Shown piece after piece: positions 18,889 to 27,131 of a DNA stretch of 64,000 bases. The stretch covers positions 868,001-932,000 of the forward strand of contig NZ_CP029194.1 in NCBI RefSeq assembly GCF_008642375.1, written 5' to 3'. Position numbers and translations under genes: made by a program. The notes beneath the pieces are model-generated. The model saw only the letters and a program-made list of their open reading frames with translations. It was not told the origin of the DNA and did not search any database. Source of the DNA: Streptomyces venezuelae. Lineage in GTDB: Bacteria; Actinomycetota; Actinomycetes; Streptomycetales; Streptomycetaceae. Numbering within the stretch: the first letter of the stretch is position 1; each line of letters opens with the position of its first letter.

Positions 18889-20232
18889 TCAGGCCACCGC
18901 GCAGGCGACCGCGCGGGCGACCGGCGATACCGAGGCGTATTCCGCGGGAATTCCCTTTCCTTCGGTGTCGGGGCCGGGGTGCGGGGCCGAGCGGCCCGCG
19001 AGGACCGGCCGGACCCGGTGCAGGACCCGGAAGCGGTCCGGGCCGTCCTCGTCGGCGGTGCGGACCAGGCCGTGGATCAGCAGGCCGTACACGGTCGCGG
19101 CGGTGTCGGCGAGGGAGGCCCCGGCGAGCGCTGCCGCCTCGTCCAGGGTCCAGCTTCCGGGCAGCGCGCCGAGCGTGAACAGTCGTTCCCGCAGGGGCGG
19201 TTCCAGTACGGCGAGGCTGCGGGAGACCGCAGAGGCGCCGCGCCCCGAATCGGGGCTCCAGGCGGCGGGAGGCACCGAGAAGCGCTCGGGGTCCCTGGCG
19301 AGGGAGTGCAGCAGCTCTTCGGGGGCGTGGACGAGCCCCCAGGCGGCCGTGGTCTCCAGCGCGCCCGGGACGCCGTCGAGCGCGCGGCACAGCTCGGCGA
19401 CGGCGGCGGTCGCGGCGGGTCGCGGGGCGTACGGGCGCAGCCGCCGCAGGTGGGACAGGAACAGCCGGACGGAGGGGAACTCGGCGAGCGCGGCGGCGTC
19501 GTGGTCGAGCGCGTGCCCGGGCACGGGCAACGGCGCGATCGGCATGACCTGTTCGCCGGCCAGGCAGGACGGGGTGGGTGCGGTGACGACGACGCGCAGG
19601 CCCGGTGCGCGTGTGAGGAGGTGGTGGACCAGGGTTCCTTCGGCCCTGTGCGCGAGACCGTCGAGGATGAGCAGCACGTCATGGCCGTGACCGCCCCCGG
19701 CGCCGGTCACGTCCGGTTCGAGGCGGCGTAACTCCCTCAGGTCGGGCGAGAGTCCGGATGCCTGCACCCAGAGCACCTGCCAGCCGTGACCGTCCCGCAG
19801 GAGGCCCGCCGCCTCTCGTACGACACGGGTCTTCCCGACCCCGCCCAAGCCGACGACGCTCACGAGCCGCTGCTGATCGACCGTCAGGAGCTCGACGAGG
19901 GAGTGGATCTCGTGCTCGCGGCCGACGGTCGTGCCGAGCAGCGCGGGCGGCACGCAGGCCTCGGGCCCGGTGGCACCGGGCCCCTCGGAGGGGAGGCGCC
20001 TGCGCGCCGCTTCGTGGAAGGCGTCGCGGGTCGCGCCGGTGAGCCGGAGGACGTCGGCGAGCAGCCGGGCCGTCTCCTGCCGGGGGCGGCGGGCGCGGCC
20101 GCTCTCCAGGTCCCGTATCGCCCTCACGCTGAGTGTGGCCAGATCGGCCATCTGCTGCTGGGTCATGCCGCTGCGCCGGCGGTGGTGGCGCAGCAGCCCG
20201 CCGAACTGGTCCGTCCCGATGGCTGTGGTCAT
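18889..20232 (-). CDS. XRE-type HTH / NB-ARC ATPase regulator, probable cluster regulator
   Basis: A 447-residue regulator. The N-terminus is a Cro/XRE helix-turn-helix (residues ~10-65: LLRHHRRRSGMTQQQMADLA then VRAIRDLESG). It is followed by an NB-ARC/AAA-type ATPase with Walker A GLGGVGKTRV near residue 125 and a Walker-B-like VLLILDG near 180. Unlike AfsR-type relatives it stops soon after the ATPase and carries no TPR repeats. The start is ATG 20232, preceded by GGAGGGG; an upstream GTG adds twelve residues not needed for the fold. It is divergent from lanM and directly upstream of the glm operon, so it may control either. The nucleotide switch suggests an effector-gated activator. Confidence 0.85.
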   Translation of the reverse strand: MTTAIGTDQFGGLLRHHRRRSGMTQQQMADLATLSVRAIRDLESGRARRPRQETARLLADVLRLTGATRDAFHEAARRRLPSEGPGATGPEACVPPALLGTTVGREHEIHSLVELLTVDQQRLVSVVGLGGVGKTRVVREAAGLLRDGHGWQVLWVQASGLSPDLRELRRLEPDVTGAGGGHGHDVLLILDGLAHRAEGTLVHHLLTRAPGLRVVVTAPTPSCLAGEQVMPIAPLPVPGHALDHDAAALAEFPSVRLFLSHLRRLRPYAPRPAATAAVAELCRALDGVPGALETTAAWGLVHAPEELLHSLARDPERFSVPPAAWSPDSGRGASAVSRSLAVLEPPLRERLFTLGALPGSWTLDEAAALAGASLADTAATVYGLLIHGLVRTADEDGPDRFRVLHRVRPVLAGRSAPHPGPDTEGKGIPAEYASVSPVARAVACAVA

Positions 20233-20526
20233 GGGTCCCCTCCCTTGATCGGTCCTGGCGTCACCCATGGTCGGAACGGTCGGGCACGCACCGCATGGGT
20301 CGGCCGCCCCCAGATTTGGGAGCGCGGTCGGACGGAGGGTCGCGCGGGGATGCCGCCGGAGTGTCCACGGCGCGGATCGGGGTGGACGGGGGCCTCACGG
20401 AGTCGCGGACGGTCGTACGGAGCCGAGCGGAGGTACGGGCCGCGGCGGGTCCGCGGGGGGCGCGGTACAAACATGGGGGCGATGCCCCCATGTGGGACCG
20501 GGGGGTGTCCTGCGAACGTTGCACAC
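20233..20526. promoter_or_regulatory. Divergent promoter region between the XRE/NB-ARC gene and lanM
   Basis: 294 bases between two divergent starts, with no convincing gene inside. It contains the perfect inverted repeat at 20472-20492 described separately. Either or both flanking genes may be controlled from here. No recognisable -10/-35 pair stands out in this G+C-rich stretch. Confidence 0.4.
20472..20492. promoter_or_regulatory. Perfect 9-base inverted repeat just ahead of lanM
   Basis: CATGGGGGC and GCCCCCATG are separated by GAT. The symmetry is exact. Its end lies 34 bases ahead of the GTG at 20527. It could be a regulator operator, or an mRNA hairpin that hides the ribosome site. 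If lanM instead began at the ATG at 20482, the repeat would overlap the start codon. Confidence 0.5.
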
Positions 20527-23500
20527 GTGACCATCACCACCTCCACACAGGACACCACGACGGGCCTCGCCCCGGGATGGTGGGCTCCGGCCCTCCATCT
20601 GCGGGAGCGGCTCGCGGCCCCCGGTGCTCCCGCAGGCGCGCTCTCCCGCCGGGCGGCGGAGCGGCTGGCGGACCGGGTGACGGCCCTGGGCCAGGACGAG
20701 GCGTTCCCGGCGCGGCTGGCCGAGCTCGGCGTCGACGTACCGACGGTCGCCGCGCTCGCGGCGGAGCCCTCGGCGCGGCTGGCCGCCAGGACGGAGCGGC
20801 CCGCGTGGGCGGAGTTCGTGGAGCGCGCCGTGGCCTCGGCCCCGCTGTGGCCGGCCCCGGTCACGGAGTACGCACCGGCAGGGCCCGCCGCGCCACGCGA
20901 CACGTGGCGGCGGGACTTCGCCGGAGCACTGGCGCCCCTGACGCGGGCGGCCGGACGGGCGCTGGGCGAGCGGCTGCGGGCTCTGCCGGGTCTGCTGCCC
21001 GGCCAGATCGATCAGGACTCCGTACGGGCCCGGTTCGAGCGGCAGCTCGGCCACCGGCTGGTGGCCCCGGCGGCGCGCACCCTGGTCCTCGAACTGAACC
21101 GTGCACGGGTCGAGGGGCGGCTCGGCGGGGCCACGCCGGAGCGCCGGTTCGCCGGCTTCGCCGCCGAACTGGGCACCCGGCGGCCCCTGTCCGGGCTGTT
21201 CGCCCGGTATCCGGTGCTGGCCCGCTTACTGGGCACCGAGTGCGTCCACGCCACCGCCGCCACCGCCGAACTCCTCGAACGGTTCGTGGCCGACCGGGCC
21301 GCGCTCGTGGAGGAACTCCTCGGGGGCGTCGACCCCGGCGCGCTGACGGGCGTGGACCTCGGTCAGGGGGACACCCATCAGCAGGGCCGCGCGGTGGCGA
21401 TGCTCCGCTTCGCCGACGGCCGCACGGTGGTGTACAAGCCCCGCCCGCTCGACCAGCACGCCTGCTTCGACCGGCTCGTGGCCTGGCTCGACGACCGGCT
21501 GCCGGGCCTCGGACTGCGCACGGTCGCGGTGGTGCGCCGCGAGGGGTACGGCTGGCTGGAGTTCGTCGGCCACCGGCCCTGCGGCTCGGTCGGTGAGGCC
21601 GATCTGTTCTACCGGCGGCAGGGCGCGCTCCTGGCTCTGCTGTACGCGCTGGACGGCGCGGACATGCACTGCGAGAACCTCATCGCCTGCGGGGACCAGC
21701 CGGTGCTCGTCGACGTGGAGACGCTGATGCACCCCTCGGTGCCCGCGGCCACCACGGCGGGCCCCGACCCTGCGGCGCTGGCCCTCGCCGCCTCCGTGCA
21801 CCGGACCTGCCTGCTGCCGCAGTTGCTGATCGGCGAGCACGGAGCGCTCGACATCTCGGCCCTCGGCGGCGGTCAGGCCGCGCTGTCCCCCGCCGACGCC
21901 GTCGACTGGGCGGACGCCGGCACCGACACGATGCATCTGGTACGCCGACGGGTCCCGTACTCCGGAAGCCCCAACCGCCCTTCGCTGGAAGGCCGGGAGA
22001 TCGATCCGGGCGCGTACGGCGCGGCGCTGCTGACCGGATTCCGGCTGGGCTACGACACTTTGGTCGCCTGTAGGGAGGAACTCCTCGCCGAGGAAGGGCC
22101 CTTGGCGGGCTTCGGCACGGCGCCTGCCCGATTCGTGGGGCGGGCGACCCGGCTGTACGCGACGCTCCTGGACGAGTCGGCCCACCCCGACGTGCTCGGC
22201 GACGCCGTCGACCGGGACGTGCTGTTCTCCCTGCTGTACGCCGAGTCCGCGGGCGACCCGGTACGGCGGCGCCTGGTCGAGCACGAGATCGCGGACCTCT
22301 GGGACGGCGACGTCCCGGTCTTCGTCCACCGGCCCTGCAGCACCGACGCGTGGTCGTCCCGTGGGGCCCGACTGCCCGGCCTGCTGGCCACGCCCGCGCT
22401 CGTCGCCACCGAGGAGAAGATCTCCGGCCTCGACGAGGTGGACCGGCACCACCAGGAATGGCTGATCTCGGCCGCGCTGTCCGCCCGCCGGGCCGGCCGC
22501 GTCACGCACCGCGCCGACGCGCCGGTCCTGCCCACGGCGCCCGCCGCGGTGCCGGAGCCGCGCCGTCTCCTCGCGGCTGCGTGCGGCATCGCCGACGAGA
22601 TCGTGGGGCGCGCGGTCCGCGACGACTCCCGGGCCAACTGGATCGGCCTTGAGCTCGTCGACGGCAGGCACTGGGCGGTGACCCCGATGGGCGCCGGTCT
22701 CGCCGACGGCTACACCGGAGTGGCGCTGTTCCTCGCCCAGTTGGGCCGACTGACCGGCGTCGGCCGCTACACGGACCTGGCCGCGCGGGCCGCCCGGCCA
22801 CTGCCGCGGCTCATCCACGCGCTCGCCTCCGACCCCGAGCTGAGCCGTGCGGTCGGGCCCGGCGGATTCCACGGCCTGGGCGGGCTCTGTTACGCGCTCG
22901 CCCGGCTGACCACCCTGCTCGGCGACGACCGGCTCGGCGACTGCCTGCCGCTCGCGCTGCGGGCGCTGGCCGCCTCGGCCCGTACGCACGACCCTGCCGG
23001 TCCCCCGGCGGACGTCGGCACCGGTCTCGCGGGAGGTCTCGCGGCGCTCCTCGCGGTCCACCGGGAGACCGGGCTGGCCGAAGCCGCCGCGCTCGCCGCG
23101 GAGTTCGCCGACCGGCTCCTCCCGGTGGCCGGCGAACTCCCGGCCGGGTTCCTGCGGGGGCGGGCCGGTGCGGGCTGGGCACTGCGCCGCTACGAGGCGG
23201 CCGCGCCCTCGCCCGAGGGCAGGTACGCGACGGCCGGCCGGGCCCTGCTCGGCCCGGTGGCGACGGGCTCGGACACGGACATCGACCTCGGCTGGTGCTC
23301 AGGGCTCTCCGGCACCCTCCTGGCCGGCATGGCCGACGCCACAGCCTCGGCCACCACCTCGGCAACGGCCGTCCCGGCCACCGTGTGGGACCGACTGGCG
23401 GGTGACCGCCCGCCCTTGAGCGATCTGAGTCTGTGTCACGGGGAGCTCGGCACGGTGGAGGCCCTGGCCGTCGCCGCCGCGCACGGGCTTCCCGGGGCCT

Positions 23501-23700
23501 CGGCCCGGCTCACCCATCGAACCGGGCTGGTGCTCGGCGCGCTGGACGGGTACGGACCCCGTTGTGCCACCCCTGACACGGTGCCCTCTCCCGGGCTCCT
23601 CACCGGATCGTCCGGCATCGGCTACGCCCTGCTCCGGCTGGGCTTCGCCGAGACCGTCCCCTCCGTACTCCTCCTCGACCCCACTCCTGGGGAGCGGTGA
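20527..23700 (+). CDS. lanM: Class II lanthipeptide synthetase (LanM)
   Basis: A 1057-residue bifunctional enzyme that dehydrates Ser/Thr by phosphorylation-elimination and cyclises Cys onto the dehydro residues. The N-terminal dehydratase half has the usual landmarks: GDTHQQGRAV, TVVYKPRPLD, DMHCENLIACGDQPVLVDVE, SALGG and GDVPVFVHRP. The C-terminal LanC half has GGFHGLGGLCYAL, zinc ligands Cys in LGWCSGLSG and Cys-His in LCHGELG, and a closing GSSGIGYALLRLG. It looks intact and is of normal length. GTG at 20527 is chosen because the family sequence begins shortly after; ATG 20482 is an in-frame alternative. It is followed by a small peptide gene, the only precursor candidate nearby. Confidence 0.94.
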   Translation: MTITTSTQDTTTGLAPGWWAPALHLRERLAAPGAPAGALSRRAAERLADRVTALGQDEAFPARLAELGVDVPTVAALAAEPSARLAARTERPAWAEFVERAVASAPLWPAPVTEYAPAGPAAPRDTWRRDFAGALAPLTRAAGRALGERLRALPGLLPGQIDQDSVRARFERQLGHRLVAPAARTLVLELNRARVEGRLGGATPERRFAGFAAELGTRRPLSGLFARYPVLARLLGTECVHATAATAELLERFVADRAALVEELLGGVDPGALTGVDLGQGDTHQQGRAVAMLRFADGRTVVYKPRPLDQHACFDRLVAWLDDRLPGLGLRTVAVVRREGYGWLEFVGHRPCGSVGEADLFYRRQGALLALLYALDGADMHCENLIACGDQPVLVDVETLMHPSVPAATTAGPDPAALALAASVHRTCLLPQLLIGEHGALDISALGGGQAALSPADAVDWADAGTDTMHLVRRRVPYSGSPNRPSLEGREIDPGAYGAALLTGFRLGYDTLVACREELLAEEGPLAGFGTAPARFVGRATRLYATLLDESAHPDVLGDAVDRDVLFSLLYAESAGDPVRRRLVEHEIADLWDGDVPVFVHRPCSTDAWSSRGARLPGLLATPALVATEEKISGLDEVDRHHQEWLISAALSARRAGRVTHRADAPVLPTAPAAVPEPRRLLAAACGIADEIVGRAVRDDSRANWIGLELVDGRHWAVTPMGAGLADGYTGVALFLAQLGRLTGVGRYTDLAARAARPLPRLIHALASDPELSRAVGPGGFHGLGGLCYALARLTTLLGDDRLGDCLPLALRALAASARTHDPAGPPADVGTGLAGGLAALLAVHRETGLAEAAALAAEFADRLLPVAGELPAGFLRGRAGAGWALRRYEAAAPSPEGRYATAGRALLGPVATGSDTDIDLGWCSGLSGTLLAGMADATASATTSATAVPATVWDRLAGDRPPLSDLSLCHGELGTVEALAVAAAHGLPGASARLTHRTGLVLGALDGYGPRCATPDTVPSPGLLTGSSGIGYALLRLGFAETVPSVLLLDPTPGER

Positions 23701-23753
23701 CCCCGCCGTCCCCTCGCACCACCCGCACCACCCGCACGGAACCCGCAGAGCGC

Positions 23754-23798
23754 ACGGCACGTACGGCACGCACGGCACGTACGGCACGTACGGCACGC
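23754..23798. repeat. Five tandem 9-base units between lanM and the peptide gene
   Basis: Units ACGGCACGT and ACGGCACGC alternate without gaps over 45 bases. A looser repeat (CACCACCCG twice) lies just before. Read in the frame of a possible GTG start at 23697 (overlapping the lanM stop as GTGA) it encodes an Arg-Thr-Ala repeat. The copy number may vary between strains. It ends 33 bases ahead of the ATG of the peptide gene. Confidence 0.85.
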
Positions 23799-23831
23799 AC
23801 GTCCATCCGACCGCACCTCGAAAGGATCTCC

Positions 23832-24062
23832 ATGAACCCGCAGACGCCGTCCCGCGAGACCGCCACCGCACTCACCGACACGACCGTCGAGGGCCCCGGG
23901 GCCACCGGCGCGGTGGATCCGGCCGGGCGTATCGCGCTCTCCGGGCGTGACCGGGCCACGGCCCGGGCCCGGGCACTCGCGGGTCTCGCTCTCGGCACCG
24001 GTCTCGTGGCGATCCTCAACGACATCGACACGACCGTGAGCATCCCGATCCTGCCGATCTGA
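23832..24062 (+). CDS. Small peptide next to LanM; candidate Cys-free precursor peptide
   Basis: A 76-residue peptide with AAAGGA five bases before the ATG. The N-terminal half is polar and Thr/Asp-rich (MNPQTPSRETATALTD), then comes a basic stretch (GRDRATARARA). The end is hydrophobic: AGLALGTGLVAIL followed by NDIDTTVSIPILPI. There is no Cys anywhere, so LanM could dehydrate the terminal Thr-Thr-x-Ser but could not form lanthionine. There is no GG or GA leader cleavage site of the usual class II type. By position it is the natural substrate candidate of the upstream LanM. It could instead be a small membrane or immunity peptide. A longer 121-codon form starting with GTG 23697 is possible but would include the repeat-encoded arginines. 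Confidence 0.5.
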   Translation: MNPQTPSRETATALTDTTVEGPGATGAVDPAGRIALSGRDRATARARALAGLALGTGLVAILNDIDTTVSIPILPI

Positions 24063-24194
24063 CACTCCGACCTGACATCCCCGTCCCCGGCGGCCGCCCT
24101 CCGATCCCTGTGGAGGCGGCCGCCGGCGCCGTGTGTGCGGGCACCTGATCGAAGCGTCACTTATGCCCTGGCATGAACGGGTAAATTCGCGGGT

Positions 24195-27116
24195 ATGCAT
24201 CCCCGAGCTCCTCTCCTCGTCGGACGTGACGCGGAAATCGCCCAGTTGGCACGCGCCCTCGAGACCGCTCGCGGGCGGCGCGGCAGCACGGTGTTCCTGG
24301 TCGGCGACGGAGGCATCGGCAAGTCACGGCTCGCGGCCGAGGCGACGGGCCTGGCCTTCTCCGCCGGAATGCGGGTGCTGCGCGGCCGGGGCAGCACGAT
24401 CGGGCCGATGGTGCCGTTCCGCCCCCTCACCGAGGCGCTGATGTCGCTCTTCCGCGGTGGTGAGCCGTGGGAGGAGGCCGAACTGGGACCGTACCGGCCG
24501 GTGTTGGGGCGACTGGTCCCCGACTGGGCGGGCGAGGCGCAGAACGGCGGCTCGCTGGTGGTGCTCGCCGAGGCCGTCCTGCGGCTGCTCTCGGTGGTGT
24601 CGAGGGAGCACGGCGCCCTGGTGGTCCTCGAGGATCTGCACGACGCCGACACCGAGACCCTGGTGGTGCTCGAATACCTGGTGGACAACCTGGAGCACCT
24701 GCCGGTGGTCCTGCTCGCGACCACCCGCGCGGAGCCGTGCGCCGCCCTGGACCTGGCGCACTCGGTGGCTCAGCGGCGCTCCGGCGTGCTGCTCGGTCTG
24801 GGGCCGATGGACCGCTCCGAGGTCGCCCGGATGATCGCCTCCTGCCTGGACACCGAGGCGGACCGGGTGCCCGGCGAGATCGTGGAGCGGCTCTGGGACA
24901 CCAGTGTCGGGAATCCGTTCGTCGTCGAGGAGCTGCTCCACGGCATGATCGGCAACGGCTCGGTGGTCCACCGGGGCGTCTCCTGGGAGGTCGTCGGCTC
25001 GCTGCGCACCGAGGTGCCGAGCACGCTCGTGCGGGGCATCGCGCACCGTACCGACCGGCTGGGACCGCAGGGCCGGATGCTGCTGTCGGCGGCGGCCGTG
25101 CTCGGCCGCCGCTTCCCGCTGCCCGTGCTCCAGCGGATGTGCGGCATCGACGACCACGGCCTGCTGAGCCATCTGCACGCGGGGGTGGCCGCCCAGTTGG
25201 TGGTGCCGGACGAGCCTGCCCCCGACTGGTACGCGTTCCGGCATCCGCTGACCGCCGAGGCTCTGCTGGCCCAGCTGACCCCCACCGACCGGGCTAAGCT
25301 GTCCGGCCGGGCGGCCGAGGTGGTGGAGGAGCTCCACCCGGGGCTGCCGGGCGAGTGGTGTCCGCTGGTGGCGGCGCTGCGCCGGGACGCCGGGGACCGG
25401 GTGGGTGCGGCGCGGCTGTTCACGGAGGCGGGCCGGCGTGCGCTGGCGGACGGTGCCGTGGGCTCGGGGGTGTCGCTGCTGCTGGGCGCCGAGGAGCTGC
25501 TCGCGCATTGTCAGGACTGGTCGGCGCGGGCAGAGGTGCTGGAGTCGCTGCTGCCCGCGCTGGCGGAGAGCGGTGAGTTCGACCGGGCCTTCGAGCTGGC
25601 GGAGGGCCTGCACGAGCTGGTCGGCGCGGGGGTGGAGGCCGGCCGTCTCGCCGCGCTCCACACCCGGCTGGCCAAGGTGGCTCATCTGGCGGGCCGTTGG
25701 GCCGACGGCAATGCGCAGATCGTCGAGGCCCGGGCGCTCCTGACGACCGTACGCGATCCGGCGCAGTCGGCCGCCGTCGACGTGGTGGCGGCGTATCTGG
25801 CGCTGGACACTCCGGGCCCTGACCGCACCGAGACGGCCGAGAAGCTGGCCCGGGCCGCGGTCTCGGCGGCCGAGGCCGGGCCGCAGCCGGCGGTGGCCTG
25901 CCAGGCCTGGGAGCTTCTCGGGGTGCTGGCCCGGGAGCGCGATCTCGACGAGGCGCGGTTGTGCTTCGAGCGGGCGCGGCGGATCGCCGAGCAGCACCGG
26001 CTGCCGATTCCGCGGGCCTACGCGCTGGTGCGGGTCGGCGGGAACGAATGGCTGGCGGTCGGGGAGACGCGGTCCCTGGAGCTGGCGCGCGAGGAGGCGT
26101 TACGGCTGGGCGCGGTCACCATCGCGTACTCGATCGACGCGATCCTCGTCCTCCAGGCGGTGCTCTGCGGCCGGTTCGAGGAGGCCGCGCGGCTCGGTGG
26201 GGAGATAGCGACGACGGCGGCCCGGCTGCGGCTCGCGCCGGTGGCGCGGTACGTGCTGATGACCCGGGCGACGCTGGCGGCGCACCAGGGCGACCGGGCG
26301 GCGATGGAGGGAGCGCTGCGGGAGTTCGCCGGCTGGGACGGGGCGGGCTCGCAGGAGGAGCCGCTGTGCATCGGTCTGGCGCGCGCGTTCTGCGCACTCC
26401 TCGAGGAGAACCGGCCGCTGGCGCTGCGGGAGTTGGACCGGGCGCGCACGCAGGAGCTGGACAGTCCGACGACGTTCCATCTGAGTGGTCTGCACGGGCT
26501 GCGGCTGCTGCTCGACGTGCTGGCCGGTGAGGCGGGCTGGGACCACTACCACCGTACGGCTGCCACCTCGGCGAGCCGGATGCGTTGGAACCGGCAGTTC
26601 GTGCTGCTGGCCCACGCGGTGCTGCTCGGCCGCTCGGGCGAGGCGGAGTCGGCGGTGTCGGCGGTCGCCGAGGCGGAGCTGCTGGCCGCCCCCTATCCGA
26701 CCGCGCTCCATCTGGGGCTGCGCCTGACGGCCGAGGCGGCCCTCGAGAACGGCTGGGGGGATCCGGCCACGTGGCTGCGCCGGGCGGAGGAGCACTTCCA
26801 CGCCGCGTCGGTGCCGGACGTGGCGGGTGCCTGCCGGGCGCTGCTGCGCCAATTCGGAGTCTCGGTCCGGCAGCGGCGCAGCGGCGCGGACCGCATTCCG
26901 GCGCCGCTGCGGGCGCTGGGGGTGACGGTCCGCGAGTACGAGGTCTTCCAGCTGCTGGCGGAACGTTTGAGCAACAAGGCCATCGCGGGCCGTCTCTACA
27001 TCTCGCCGAGGACGGTCGAGAAGCATGTGGCGGCCCTGCTGACGAAGACCGCGCGGCAGGACCGCGAGGCGCTGTGCGACCTGTCCGCGTCGGACCCGGC
27101 GGGGCAGAAGCACTGA
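24195..27116 (+). CDS. LAL-type LuxR regulator with N-terminal AAA ATPase
   Basis: A 973-residue large ATP-binding regulator of the LuxR family. Walker A GDGGIGKSRL lies near residue 38 and a Walker-B-like ALVVLEDLHDAD near 140. A long helical TPR-like middle follows, and a C-terminal LuxR helix-turn-helix (residues ~915-965: LGVTVREYEVFQLLAERLSNKAIAGRLYISPRTVEKHV). Regulators of this class usually activate neighbouring specialised-metabolite genes. It follows the peptide gene by 132 bases on the same strand, so it may be the activator of the lanM locus. No strong ribosome site is seen ahead of the ATG. Confidence 0.9.
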   Translation: MHPRAPLLVGRDAEIAQLARALETARGRRGSTVFLVGDGGIGKSRLAAEATGLAFSAGMRVLRGRGSTIGPMVPFRPLTEALMSLFRGGEPWEEAELGPYRPVLGRLVPDWAGEAQNGGSLVVLAEAVLRLLSVVSREHGALVVLEDLHDADTETLVVLEYLVDNLEHLPVVLLATTRAEPCAALDLAHSVAQRRSGVLLGLGPMDRSEVARMIASCLDTEADRVPGEIVERLWDTSVGNPFVVEELLHGMIGNGSVVHRGVSWEVVGSLRTEVPSTLVRGIAHRTDRLGPQGRMLLSAAAVLGRRFPLPVLQRMCGIDDHGLLSHLHAGVAAQLVVPDEPAPDWYAFRHPLTAEALLAQLTPTDRAKLSGRAAEVVEELHPGLPGEWCPLVAALRRDAGDRVGAARLFTEAGRRALADGAVGSGVSLLLGAEELLAHCQDWSARAEVLESLLPALAESGEFDRAFELAEGLHELVGAGVEAGRLAALHTRLAKVAHLAGRWADGNAQIVEARALLTTVRDPAQSAAVDVVAAYLALDTPGPDRTETAEKLARAAVSAAEAGPQPAVACQAWELLGVLARERDLDEARLCFERARRIAEQHRLPIPRAYALVRVGGNEWLAVGETRSLELAREEALRLGAVTIAYSIDAILVLQAVLCGRFEEAARLGGEIATTAARLRLAPVARYVLMTRATLAAHQGDRAAMEGALREFAGWDGAGSQEEPLCIGLARAFCALLEENRPLALRELDRARTQELDSPTTFHLSGLHGLRLLLDVLAGEAGWDHYHRTAATSASRMRWNRQFVLLAHAVLLGRSGEAESAVSAVAEAELLAAPYPTALHLGLRLTAEAALENGWGDPATWLRRAEEHFHAASVPDVAGACRALLRQFGVSVRQRRSGADRIPAPLRALGVTVREYEVFQLLAERLSNKAIAGRLYISPRTVEKHVAALLTKTARQDREALCDLSASDPAGQKH

Positions 27117-27131
27117 CCCAAGGGTGCTTGG

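Noticed and set aside
19786..20526. A longer LanM starting far upstream in the same open frame.
   Set aside because: That part is antisense to the XRE/NB-ARC regulator, and LanM homology begins only near 20560.
21226..23061. A 611-codon minus-strand frame inside lanM.
   Set aside because: It is antisense to a well-supported LanM, with low-complexity composition.
23754..23798. Tandem array considered as a CRISPR-like repeat.
   Set aside because: Units are 9 bases with no spacers. It is a simple tandem repeat.
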